From Cryomorphaceae bacterium (lineage in GTDB: Bacteria; Bacteroidota; Bacteroidia; Flavobacteriales; Schleiferiaceae), in NCBI GenBank assembly GCA_022565745.1, contig JAIUMB010000003.1, positions 1-41,066 on the forward strand: a stretch of 41,066 nucleotides of DNA, in the 5' to 3' direction. This document shows positions 1-7,082 of the stretch, in pieces. The notes beneath the pieces were generated by a model. That model made no database searches. It saw nothing but the letters and a program-made list of their open reading frames with translations, and was not told the origin of the DNA. The position numbers were made by a program, and so were the translations under genes. Within the stretch, counting starts at the first letter, position 1; each line of letters starts with the position of its first letter.

Positions 1-416
1 ACGCTGCCACGCCAGGCTTAGATGTGGTGAATTTCTTTGAATTGGTGTTATTCTCCTTTTTAACCGGTAATGCCGATATGCATTTAAAGAATTTTTCATT
101 GCTGGAGCAACCCGGATTGGGAATGGTATTGTCGCCAGCCTATGATTTAATCAATACAGCATTGGTAAATCCGGCTGATGATGAAGAAATGGCACTGCAT
201 CTAAATGGGAAGAAGAAAAGAATAAAAAAACAAGACTTTGTAGCGGCGATGAACACCTCGCATCTCGATGCAAAACAGCAAGAAAATATTTTCATGAAAA
301 TGGAAAAGGCAAAATCGAAATGGCTGGAACACATTGATATTAGCTTTATGTCAGATGATTTTAAAAACCGATACAAACAAATCGTGATAGATCGATTTGA
401 AAGGATAAACGAATAA
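1..416 (+). CDS. HipA-like kinase, C-terminal part (5' end outside window)
   Basis: The reading frame is open to the left window edge (codons in frame from position 3), so this is the C-terminal fragment of a longer protein and the GTG at 24 is not its start. The sequence GNADMHLKNFSLL, followed by LSPAYDLINT, matches the catalytic-loop and metal-binding region of HipA-type Ser/Thr kinases (usual form GNxDMHLKNFS and PxYDxxxT). In characterised HipA proteins this domain phosphorylates the glutamate tRNA synthetase GltX and causes growth arrest, with HipB as antitoxin. Here the N-terminal domain and any HipB partner lie outside the window, so toxin function is inferred from family only. The fragment ends with an acidic and lysine-rich helix of roughly 50 residues. 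Downstream is a long non-coding, repeat-rich stretch. Confidence 0.85.
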   Translation, partial: AATPGLDVVNFFELVLFSFLTGNADMHLKNFSLLEQPGLGMVLSPAYDLINTALVNPADDEEMALHLNGKKKRIKKQDFVAAMNTSHLDAKQQENIFMKMEKAKSKWLEHIDISFMSDDFKNRYKQIVIDRFERINE

Positions 417-483
417 TGTGATTACTACCAATTCAATAATTTTGCATTTGTCAGACAAGTACAAACTCTCAAGTATAGCTACA

Positions 484-650
484 AATAAACATTCGTGGGA
501 ATTCGTGTCCATTAGTGGCTAAAAAAACAACACTTCGTGGCGACGCTAATTACACGCATTTGTATTGCCACGAATTACACCAATGTTCACGAATAAACAT
601 TCGTGTGCATTCGTGAACATTCGTGGCGAAAAAAGCAACACTTTGTGGCG
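484..650. repeat. Pair of 59-bp direct repeats rich in TTCGTG
   Basis: Two copies of a 59-bp unit lie at 484-542 and 592-650, 108 bp apart start to start. By eye they differ at about eight positions. Each begins AATAAACATTCGTG, contains two or three TTCGTG or TAGTGGC words, and ends CAACACTT(C/T)GTGGCG. The spacer has the inverted form GCCACGAATTACAC, so it can pair with the TTCGTGGC of either copy. Arrays of TTCGTG words are common in intergenic DNA of Bacteroidota. No coding potential is visible. Confidence 0.7.
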
Positions 651-858
651 CTCACAAAACAAATCTCTGCGTGCAAGAATATGAAGTTGGATGAAACACT
701 TTCCGCACATTCATTAAAAATCAGAAGCGGATTTTTTTCGCGGACTTATTCTCATAATATCGCCTGAACACCATCCTCATCCCCAATACAAGCCTTGGGT
801 TTCTTGCCTATATTTGCACTTGATTCAAATATTTTAAAGAATTTGATGTTAAAGTAAA

Positions 859-1248
859 ATGGAAGTGACCATCGACAATTGGAATCGGTCAAATGGTAGT
901 GAAAGTATAATTAGAGCTTGTCCATAAAGTCTAGTGGCTAGGCTAGAAAGTTCGAGAGCAAGGCTTGCGAAGGTTGAAAATCAAGGAGTTTACTAAAGTA
1001 AATGACTGGATTTTCAACCGAGCATAACGAAGCTATCGGACTTTATAGACAGCCACTAATTAAACGATATCTCGATCAATGAAGAGAAGTCGGTTTCATT
1101 GAATTTCGGGGTGCGGCACCTCAAACAGGAGGGTATTTTATTTCGGACAAACTACACAGGATTATCAATGAAAAACCTGCGGGATAAGGTGCGAATTGAC
1201 ATATGGATTGGACTCGATGGTTGCCGAAAAAATGTTCTATTAAACTAA
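859..1248 (+). pseudogene. Short ORF apparently interrupted by the 151-bp element
   Basis: An ATG at 859 opens a frame that runs 17 codons to an ATA at 907-909 and then enters the palindromic element, where it meets a stop. Removing 910-1062 (153 bp, the element plus one TA) joins AGT ATA directly to AAC GAT in the same frame. The frame then continues to a TAA at 1246-1248, giving a predicted product of about 78 residues. The downstream part alternates hydrophobic and polar residues (VSLNFGVRHL, GILFRTNYTG), like a beta-barrel strand, but I recognise no family and there is no signal peptide. A -7-like TATATTTG lies at 809-816. It could be a real small gene, or a chance frame in a remnant of a larger one. 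Confidence 0.3.
910..1060. mobile_element. MITE-like palindromic element with TA duplication
   Basis: The ends form imperfect terminal inverted repeats of about 22 bp: the left end ATTAGAGCTTGTCCATAAAG pairs with the complement of the right end, which reads ATTAGTGGCTGTCTATAAAG. The element is flanked on both sides by TA (908-909 and 1061-1062), as expected for the TA target duplication of IS630/Tc1-mariner-type insertion. Inside, GGTTGAAAATC (972-982) pairs perfectly with GATTTTCAACC (1009-1019) around a 26-nt loop. There is no transposase frame, so it would need to be mobilised in trans. A partial second copy of the right end lies about 190 bp downstream. The family assignment is inferred from the TA flank only. 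Confidence 0.6.
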
Positions 1249-1250
1249 TC

Positions 1251-1291
1251 ATAACGAAGCTACCCTACTTTATACACAGCCACTAATTAAA
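1251..1291. repeat. Partial copy of the right end of the palindromic element
   Basis: This stretch matches the right end of the upstream element and its flank (about 1024-1065) over some 41 bp with about four mismatches, including GCCACTAATTAAAC at its end. The left arm and central stem are missing. It ends about 10 bp before the ATG of the DUF2237 gene, so it supplies part of that gene's upstream region. Confidence 0.65.
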
Positions 1292-1301
1292 CAAAAAAAG
1301 A

Positions 1302-1658
1302 ATGCCTAATATCTTTGGTGAACCCCTTATTTCCTGCTGCAACGACCCACTAACGGGCTATTTTCGCGACGGGTACTGTAAAACCGACGCGTCTGATCGT
1401 GGCAGTCATACCGTGTGTGCCGTGATGACGGAAGAGTTTTTGACGTTTTCTCGAAGCCGGGGCAACGACTTGATTACTCCCAGACCGGAGTTTCAATTTC
1501 CCGGACTAAAACCGGGCGATAAGTGGTGCTTATGCGCTTTGCGGTGGAAGGAAGCTTTGGAAGCAGGAGTTGCACCATTGGTCGTGCTGGAAGCCACCAA
1601 CGAAAAAACTTTGGAATACGTGAACATCAACGACCTTATTGCCCATGCCGCAAAATAA
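1302..1658 (+). CDS. DUF2237 family protein
   Basis: The 118-residue product matches DUF2237 over its whole length: CCNDPLTGYFRDGYC near residues 13-27, then SHTVCAVMTEEFL, FSRSRGNDL, PRPEF, FPGLKPGDKWCLCALRW and APLVVLEATNEKTLEYV. The family's molecular function is not established. Five cysteines and the invariant SHTVCAVMT and KPGDKWCLCA blocks suggest a compact, possibly metal-binding or redox-active cytoplasmic fold, but that is inference. The reading frame ends 14 nt inside the downstream selO gene, which implies translational coupling. A partial transposon-like repeat ends just upstream, so the native promoter may have been displaced. Confidence 0.88.
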   Translation: MPNIFGEPLISCCNDPLTGYFRDGYCKTDASDRGSHTVCAVMTEEFLTFSRSRGNDLITPRPEFQFPGLKPGDKWCLCALRWKEALEAGVAPLVVLEATNEKTLEYVNINDLIAHAAK

Positions 1659-3084
1659 TCAACCGGGATTTTCGTATTCGTATCTGTCGCTGCCAAATAC
1701 GTTCTATAGTCTGGAGAAACCTGCCAACTTCCCCACTCCCGATATCATGTTGTGGAATCGCACACTGGCCGAAGAAAAGCAGTTTAGCAATGAACAACAG
1801 AAGCTTCTGACCGATTTACTCATGGGCGTGCAGTCCTACGAAAACCTATCGTCATTTGCGCAAGCCTATGCCGGACACCAGTTTGGCCACTTTACCAAGC
1901 TGGGCGACGGCAGGGCAATCATGCTCGGAGAATATCAAAACAACGGACAAATCTTCGATATCCAATTGAAGGGCAGTGGACGTACGCTCTACTCCAGAAA
2001 TGGCGACGGAAAGGCGACGCTTAAAGCCATGCTTCGAGAATATTTGATGAGTGAGGCCATGCACGGTCTCAACATTACTTCCTCAAGAAGTCTGGCGGTG
2101 ATAAAAACCGGGGAGCCCGTTTACCGAGAATCGGCGCAAGAAGGCGCTGCCCTTGTCCGCATGATTAAAAGCCATATCCGTGTAGGAACATTCGAGTACG
2201 CCGCGCATATCACAGGTTCCATCGACGATTTGAAAGCGATTACCAACTACAGCATCAAACGACTTTATCCCGAAGTGGAACAGGAGGAAAATCCCGTCGC
2301 CGGACTACTCAAAAAGGTCATGCAAGAACAAATTGATCTGGTGGCCAATTGGATGCGCGTGGGATTCATTCACGGTGTGATGAACACCGACAACGTTGCG
2401 CTAAGTGCCGAGACCTTCGATTATGGTCCGTGCGCCTTTATGAACGCCTATCACCCGGGCACCGTGTACAGCTCCATCGACCGCGACGGCAGGTACGCCT
2501 TTGGCAATCAAGCACCCATCATAAAGTGGAATATGGCGCGCTTTGCCGAAACACTCCTCCCCATCCTGCATCCCGAACAAGAAACCTCACTCCGACTGGC
2601 GCAAGCAATGTTCAACGAATTCGACACGCAATGGAACACTGCCTATTACGGGGTTATGCTCAAAAAAATTGGCTTTGACAACAATCGTCCTGAATTATAC
2701 GCATTGGTCGATGAGCTGCTGAATATCATGCAAAATAGAGGCCTGGACTACACAAATACCTTTCGGGCATTGTCGGAAGAAGAACGTCCACTTGATGATG
2801 AACCTCTCAAACCCTGGAAAGAAAAGTGGTATAAAGCCGTTGCCGAGGCAAAAGGCATGGAACACGCTCGAAAAATCATGAAAGCGCATAATCCCGTGTA
2901 CATACCTAGGAATCATTTGGTGGAGCAAGCTTTAGACGATGCCGTAAATGGCGATATGGATTTGTTTGAACGCCTAAGCAATGTTTTATCAACGCCTTAC
3001 ACCGAGCAAGAAGGACAGGAAAACTTCACCAAACCTCCGCAAACAGATTTTGATAGTAGCTATCAAACGTATTGCGGTACGTGA
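1645..3084 (+). CDS. selO: SelO protein adenylyltransferase (YdiU/UPF0061 pseudokinase)
   Basis: SelO proteins have a kinase fold with inverted ATP orientation and transfer AMP to Ser, Thr or Tyr of target proteins, with links to redox stress. The family signatures are present: YAGHQFGHF near residue 75, LGDGRAI, FDIQLKGSGRT with a candidate lysine K109, REYLMSEAMHGL, GFIHGVMNTDN with D249/N250, and ETFDYGPCAF with metal-binding D259. YSSID, GRYAFGNQ and WNMARFAE follow. The protein ends YQTYCGT, with a Cys at the C-terminal site that is selenocysteine in many eukaryotic SelO proteins and Cys in most bacteria. The ATG at 1645 is preferred to the TTG two codons earlier. It overlaps the DUF2237 gene by 14 nt. 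The predicted length of 479 residues is normal. Confidence 0.93.
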   Translation: MPQNNQPGFSYSYLSLPNTFYSLEKPANFPTPDIMLWNRTLAEEKQFSNEQQKLLTDLLMGVQSYENLSSFAQAYAGHQFGHFTKLGDGRAIMLGEYQNNGQIFDIQLKGSGRTLYSRNGDGKATLKAMLREYLMSEAMHGLNITSSRSLAVIKTGEPVYRESAQEGAALVRMIKSHIRVGTFEYAAHITGSIDDLKAITNYSIKRLYPEVEQEENPVAGLLKKVMQEQIDLVANWMRVGFIHGVMNTDNVALSAETFDYGPCAFMNAYHPGTVYSSIDRDGRYAFGNQAPIIKWNMARFAETLLPILHPEQETSLRLAQAMFNEFDTQWNTAYYGVMLKKIGFDNNRPELYALVDELLNIMQNRGLDYTNTFRALSEEERPLDDEPLKPWKEKWYKAVAEAKGMEHARKIMKAHNPVYIPRNHLVEQALDDAVNGDMDLFERLSNVLSTPYTEQEGQENFTKPPQTDFDSSYQTYCGT

Positions 3085-3171
3085 GCAGGGGGGCTGTATT
3101 TTGAGGGGTGTGATGAAGTGAAACAATCAATTCGCAATGGGATGGCGTTTTTCAACTCGTGAACATTCATA

Positions 3172-3204
3172 TTTGCCGCCATTTCATATTAAATCGTAAT
3201 TTTG
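3172..3204 (+). promoter_or_regulatory. Promoter for the Omp85-like gene (TTTG-N21-TAATTTTG)
   Basis: TTTG at 3172-3175 and TAATTTTG at 3197-3204 are separated by 21 bp, fitting the Bacteroidota primary sigma factor pattern TTG/TANNTTTG. The expected start of transcription would be near 3210, leaving a leader of about 30 nt before the GTG at 3240. Confidence 0.55.
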
Positions 3205-3239
3205 ACCAATCACGACAACCTAATACCGTGTAAAATTAC

Positions 3240-4388
3240 GTGCAGCACAAAAGCTCTGTGGCTATTGGATTCTATTGCGTGTTAACCCTGATTACTTTGG
3301 GGTTGCATAGCCTTGAAGCGCAGCATCCCGTTTTAAAATTCTTTGGTGTGCGCCCCATGAACGACACCATTAAGCCCGATTTACACGGATTTACTTTGGT
3401 GCCGCTGCTGTACTATACGCCAGATACGCGATTTGCCGCCGGGGCCTCGTTGGTGTATTACTTTTCCATTCCTGCAGGCGATTCTACCGAAAAGGCGACG
3501 CGTTTGTCGTTTATACAAACACTGGCCGACTATACGCAAAACAATCAGTTTGACTTCTGGGCTACCTGGAACGTGTTTGCCCACAATGAAAATTATCTGT
3601 TTAAGGGTGAACTCAGATACCGAAATTTTCCGGATCGATTCTACGGCATTGGCAACACCACTCCGGAATCGAATATGGAGCGCTATAGTTTTGACCTCTT
3701 CAGCGCAAAGTTCTTAGTGTTAAAGCAGGTGTATCGCAATTTTTTTGTGGGGGCAGATGTGCACTTGGGTAGGGAGTATAATTTCGATCTTGACGAGGAT
3801 GGTGTTTTGGCTTCCGGAGCCGTTACAGGCGCACGAGACCTCAATGAAATTGGAATTGGTGGCGTGGCCATTTTCGACACCCGCGACAATGTGATAAACG
3901 CACATCGCGGAGTGCTCTTTGAGCTTTCAACATATCACTATAACCAATCGTACGGCAGCACGTATCAATACACCAATATCAATTTGATTGGCCAGCATTA
4001 CCGAAGTTTGTCCGCCAATCACGTGCTCGCTTTTCAGATGAGGGGAAATCTCAATTTTGGAGAGGTTCCGTTTCTTGATATGGGCATGGTGGGAAACGAC
4101 GATTTGTTGCGGGGGTATGCGCGAAACCGCTTTCGCGACAACCATTTTTTGGGCGGACAATCCGAATATCGATTTCCTTTGTATAAACGGCTTGGAGGTG
4201 TGGTGTTTGCCGGTGTTGGGGATGTATTCAATGCGATGGATGATCTGCGCTTTCAGCATCTGAAATACAGTGTGGGCGCAGGGCTTCGCTTTTTGGTGAA
4301 TCCGGCAGAGCGACTAAATGTACGCTTTGATGTAGGCGTTGGTCGCAACAGCATCGCCTATTATTTGATGGTGACCGAGGCGTTTTAA
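3240..4388 (+). CDS. Omp85/BamA-like outer-membrane beta-barrel protein
   Basis: The 382-residue product starts with a signal peptide of about 27 residues ending SLEA-Q. The rest alternates aromatic and polar residues in beta-strands. Near residue 290 it carries LLRGYARNRF, the RGY/RGF loop motif typical of Omp85-superfamily barrels (surface antigen domain). That is followed by LGGQSEYRFPLY and FAGVGDVF, where the terminal strands of these barrels usually lie. There are no POTRA repeats, so it is a barrel-only member like many Bacteroidota surface-antigen-domain proteins. Function is unknown; lipid or protein insertion is only a family-based guess. The predicted start is a GTG with a good promoter upstream. 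rnpB follows about 85 bp downstream on the same strand. Confidence 0.8.
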   Translation: MQHKSSVAIGFYCVLTLITLGLHSLEAQHPVLKFFGVRPMNDTIKPDLHGFTLVPLLYYTPDTRFAAGASLVYYFSIPAGDSTEKATRLSFIQTLADYTQNNQFDFWATWNVFAHNENYLFKGELRYRNFPDRFYGIGNTTPESNMERYSFDLFSAKFLVLKQVYRNFFVGADVHLGREYNFDLDEDGVLASGAVTGARDLNEIGIGGVAIFDTRDNVINAHRGVLFELSTYHYNQSYGSTYQYTNINLIGQHYRSLSANHVLAFQMRGNLNFGEVPFLDMGMVGNDDLLRGYARNRFRDNHFLGGQSEYRFPLYKRLGGVVFAGVGDVFNAMDDLRFQHLKYSVGAGLRFLVNPAERLNVRFDVGVGRNSIAYYLMVTEAF

Positions 4389-4463
4389 GGGGGGTGGTTC
4401 CTGAAGGGATGTTCAATGGATGTGAAAGCCATGAATAAAAATGCAGGGTTGTTAATTGCGTTG

Positions 4464-4471
4464 TAATTTTG
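4464..4471 (+). promoter_or_regulatory. -7 box TAATTTTG of the rnpB promoter
   Basis: TAATTTTG ends 4 nt before the first base of the P1 helix of RNase P RNA at 4476, which is the spacing expected for transcription to begin at the mature 5' end. No well-spaced -33 TTG is visible. Confidence 0.5.
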
Positions 4472-4475
4472 CAAC

Positions 4476-4823
4476 CGACCAGCCGACTTGTCGCTCCGCA
4501 AGGGGAGGAAAGTCCGGACAGCATAGAGCAGCATGCCCTGTGAAAGCGGGGGCGTCCATTGCCATATCGATGGATGACAGATAGTGCCACAGAAAAAATA
4601 CCGCCGTTAAACTTCGGTTTAAAGGTAAGGGTGAAAAGGTGAGGTAAGCGCTCACCGCTTCATTGGCAACAGTGAAGGCAAGGTAAACCTCATGCGCTGC
4701 AAGGCCAAATAGATGAGTGAAGTGGAGTGGCTCGCTTCTGTATCTCTTCGGAGATTGCGCTCATGGGTAGGCCGCGTAGATAAATGACAAGTTGGAAACA
4801 GAATCCGGCTTATGAGCTGGTCG
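4476..4823 (+). ncRNA. rnpB: RNase P RNA (bacterial class A)
   Basis: This is the catalytic RNA of RNase P, which removes 5' leaders from tRNA precursors. The universally conserved core is clear: GGAGGAAAGTCCGGAC near 4503 (P4 5' side and J3/4), GACAGATAGTGCCACAGAAA around 4575, GTGAAAAGGTGAGGTAAG near 4631, and ACAGAATCCGGCTTAT near 4798, which closes P4. The 5' CGACCAGC (4476-4483) pairs perfectly with 3' GCTGGTCG (4816-4823) to form an 8-bp P1. The RNA of about 348 nt is a normal size. A run of T follows directly. Short ORFs in this stretch, including the upstream extension of the next gene, are artefacts. Confidence 0.95.
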
Positions 4824-4831
4824 TTTTTTTT
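4824..4831 (+). terminator. T-tract after rnpB
   Basis: Eight T residues directly follow the 3' strand of the P1 helix of RNase P RNA, so P1 plus the T-tract could act as an intrinsic terminator. The site sits 18 nt before the next ATG. Confidence 0.4.
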
Positions 4832-4849
4832 CACCAAATAGAAGATGTT

Positions 4850-5029
4850 ATGGCAAAATTAAAAGTGTCTCAATATCGCACAATACTTAAAGAGGAGGGA
4901 TGGAAAGGTCTGGTGATTAAGCTTGGCCCAAAAGCCGCTATTCTTCTTTTTTTATTCTTTCTTGGGAAAGGACTTGTTTGGTTGTTTATTTTTTATGGTG
5001 GATATGAATTGATTAAAAACGCATTCTGA
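4850..5029 (+). CDS. Small membrane protein of unknown function
   Basis: A 59-residue protein beginning MAKLKVSQYR. It has a charged N-terminal half of about 25 residues and a hydrophobic stretch from about residue 29 to 54 (AAILLFLFFLGKGLVWLFIFYGG) that would cross the inner membrane once or as a hairpin. The ATG at 4850 is chosen because an in-frame start at 4784 would put 22 codons inside RNase P RNA. It ends 7 bp before the alpha/beta hydrolase gene, so the two are probably co-transcribed. I recognise no family. Confidence 0.6.
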   Translation: MAKLKVSQYRTILKEEGWKGLVIKLGPKAAILLFLFFLGKGLVWLFIFYGGYELIKNAF

Positions 5030-5036
5030 TACATAC

Positions 5037-6305
5037 ATGCAAAAAACAGAAAAACCTTTAGATTTATCGCCCCCCTTATACTTTGTAGTCTTATTGAGAT
5101 TTTTAGAGTGGGTATATCCGCCGGCAGCGGTAAAAATAGCGCTTCGTTATTTCTATACGCCCATTCCGTTTAAGCGTCCGGGACGCGAATCAAAAACCTA
5201 TGAACAGGCCAAGCGTCAAGAGTTGATGATTGGTCGTAAGCGCATCACAGTATACACTTGGGGTAAGTCTGATAAAAAAATTCTGCTGGTACACGGATGG
5301 TCTGGTCGAGCTACGCAGTTTTACAAAGTTAAAAACTACCTGCTTTCGCGTGGCTTTCAGGTCATTGCTTTTGATGCGCCGGCGCATGGTGAAAACAAAG
5401 ATGTAAAAACCACCCATATGCTCGAATTTGTCGAGTCCATTGAACGGGTAAATATGACGTTTGGTCCCTTTTACGGCGCCATTGGGCATTCCTTGGGGGG
5501 CTTGGCCATTCTCAATGCCTACAACAAAGGTTTTAAGGTGGAGAAAATTGCTGTGATTGCGGCACCTAGTTCCATTGCCAATGTGGTACGCGATTTTTGT
5601 CAACGCATCAAAGCGGGGGAGAAAACAGAAAGGGGTATCGTGGCCAATTTGATTGCCGAGTATCAAGTGCCTTTGGAGCATTATTCTGGACAAGAACAAG
5701 CACCTACTGTAAAGGCCAGTGGCTTAATTGTACACGATATCCACGATCACGACGTGTCCGTAGAGGAAGGTCGTATGTTGAACAAGGCTTGGAAGACTTC
5801 AAAATTGCACCTAACCAAGCGACTGGGGCACCGACGGGTACTGCGAGATAAGTTTGCCGTAGCGATGATTGCGGATTTCTTTGGGAAGAGAAATCCTGGC
5901 AGACCAAAGCCACAGAGAAAGCCTCCCCGCAGCAATGATCAGAAGGCAGAGCAGGGTAAAACCGCGGCGCAAAAGCCTTCACCACAGAAGCAAAAACCAA
6001 AGCCCAAACCACGTCCGCAAAACCCCAGCAATAAAGCTGAAGAAAATAAACAACAGGGTGTGCAGCGTGAGAATAATCCACGTCCCCAAAAACCGGCTGC
6101 TAAGCAAGAGGAAAATAAAAAGCAAGACAGCCAAAGCGATAATAAACCACGTCCACAGCGACGTCGTCCGCCTCGTAAGCCCAAACCACAATCTAGAAAG
6201 GAAGATACAGCCAATACGCCAAAGCCTGATAATAAGAAAGACACGCCCAATAAGCAAAGCGCGCCTAATAAATCTAAAAGTTCGGAAGACGGGAAGCAGT
6301 CTTAG
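5037..6305 (+). CDS. Alpha/beta hydrolase with long basic Pro/Gln/Asn/Lys tail
   Basis: Residues about 81-282 form an alpha/beta hydrolase domain: LLVHGWSG (83-90, oxyanion-hole region), FDAPAHGEN (112-120), GHSLGG with nucleophile S152, HDIHDHDV with acid D239, and LGHRRVL with H265. This is the pattern of small serine esterases or lipases; the substrate cannot be read from sequence. Residues 1-45 carry hydrophobic helices (FVVLLRFLEWVY) that may hold the protein at the membrane. From about residue 286 to 422 the protein becomes a low-complexity tail of KPQ, KPRPQ, AEENK and RRRPPRK words with a net positive charge, resembling the basic tails of Bacteroidota DEAD-box RNA helicases. The tail is very unusual for a hydrolase and suggests nucleic-acid or polyanion binding, which is inference. 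Confidence 0.85.
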   Translation: MQKTEKPLDLSPPLYFVVLLRFLEWVYPPAAVKIALRYFYTPIPFKRPGRESKTYEQAKRQELMIGRKRITVYTWGKSDKKILLVHGWSGRATQFYKVKNYLLSRGFQVIAFDAPAHGENKDVKTTHMLEFVESIERVNMTFGPFYGAIGHSLGGLAILNAYNKGFKVEKIAVIAAPSSIANVVRDFCQRIKAGEKTERGIVANLIAEYQVPLEHYSGQEQAPTVKASGLIVHDIHDHDVSVEEGRMLNKAWKTSKLHLTKRLGHRRVLRDKFAVAMIADFFGKRNPGRPKPQRKPPRSNDQKAEQGKTAAQKPSPQKQKPKPKPRPQNPSNKAEENKQQGVQRENNPRPQKPAAKQEENKKQDSQSDNKPRPQRRRPPRKPKPQSRKEDTANTPKPDNKKDTPNKQSAPNKSKSSEDGKQS

Positions 6306-6559
6306 AGAGTTGCTGGTTTTTAGTTACTTGTTGTTAGTCGATAGTTACAAGTTGTTGGTTTTTTGCATTTAATTATAATTTCAGGTTCACGTTGTTTAGG
6401 TTTGGAAAAGAGAATCATCCATCTAAAAGTCACGATTACCCTCCTGACTCCAATAAATAAACACGATCAAAGGAATATAAAAACTAAACGTTAGAAACTT
6501 AATACAAAACAAAACATTAACCGCATCTGTATATCTACAATAACATAAATAGCCACAAG
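6306..6559. other. Intergenic stretch upstream of msrB with GTTGTTGG-like repeats
   Basis: The first 60 bp after the hydrolase stop contain near-repeats of AGTTAC-N-TTGTTG (around 6320-6355), the slippage-type repeat often seen between Bacteroidota genes. A lone TAGGTTTG at 6397-6404 resembles a -7 box but lies about 155 bp from msrB and has no spaced -33 partner. The rest is AT-rich with no ORF. Confidence 0.35.
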
Positions 6560-7045
6560 ATGAAACCATCCCTACTAGCAGTCATCGTATTGTCACCACT
6601 TTTGGCTTTTTGTCAGCAACCCAATAAACAAGACGTCATGAAAGATAAAGCATTTCCGGTTCAAAAAACCGAAAAAGAATGGAAAGAAATTCTCGATAGT
6701 GAGCAATACCGTGTACTCAGGTTGAAAGGCACTGAGCGGCCGCATACCAGTGAGTATAACATGCATTATGAAGATGGTTTATACAGCTGTGCCGGTTGTA
6801 ATGCGCCATTATTTGCCTCGGATAGTAAGTTTGATGCGCATTGTGGTTGGCCGAGTTTTGATAAACCGGTATCCGATACGGCTGTTGTAGAAGTACCGGA
6901 TAACACTCATGGTATGCGTCGTACGGAAATTTTGTGCGCCAATTGCGGTGGGCACTTAGGTCATGTTTTTCCAGACGGACCAAAAGAAACCACGGGCATG
7001 AGATACTGTATCAATGGTGTGGCACTTGATTTTGATGACCAATAG
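6560..7045 (+). CDS. msrB: Exported peptide-methionine (R)-S-oxide reductase
   Basis: MsrB reduces the R form of methionine sulfoxide in proteins. The 161-residue protein has a short signal sequence (residues 1 to about 18, ending LLAFC-QQ), so it probably acts in the periplasm. The Cys at 18 resembles a lipobox but Phe at -1 is atypical. The domain has zinc ligands C77/C80 (CAGC) and C126/C129 (CANCGG), the GWPSF block at 96-100 and [10 protein letters not shown]. Catalytic C150 is in [13 protein letters not shown], and C95 just before GWPSF may be the recycling cysteine. It is a single-domain MsrB without MsrA fusion. It is transcribed alone and converges with the outer-membrane protein gene downstream. 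Confidence 0.95.
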   Translation: MKPSLLAVIVLSPLLAFCQQPNKQDVMKDKAFPVQKTEKEWKEILDSEQYRVLRLKGTERPHTSEYNMHYEDGLYSCAGCNAPLFASDSKFDAHCGWPSFDKPVSDTAVVEVPDNTHGMRRTEILCANCGGHLGHVFPDGPKETTGMRYCINGVALDFDDQ

Positions 7046-7082
7046 ATGGTCAACACGTTTTCAGCATGGTTGAAACGCCGCT

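Larger units (their letters stand above)
417..1301. other. Repeat-rich intergenic stretch with decayed coding remnant
   Basis: Nearly 900 bp lie between the HipA-like stop and the DUF2237 start without an intact gene. The stretch holds the TTCGTG direct repeats, a single -7-like box TATATTTG at 809-816, a short interrupted ORF, a 151-bp palindromic element and a partial second copy of its right end. Positions 651-808 show nothing I can interpret. Together these look like a site of repeated insertion and decay next to an accessory HipA-like gene. Confidence 0.6.

Noticed and set aside
484-650. Possible CRISPR array
   Set aside because: Only two diverged units, spacer itself repeat-like, no cas genes.
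4784-4849. N-terminal extension of the small membrane protein
   Set aside because: It lies mostly inside RNase P RNA and the T-tract; the ATG at 4850 is the better start.
5939-6257. Hydrophobic and Gly-rich ORFs antisense to the hydrolase tail
   Set aside because: They are the complement of the Lys/Pro/Gln low-complexity coding sequence.
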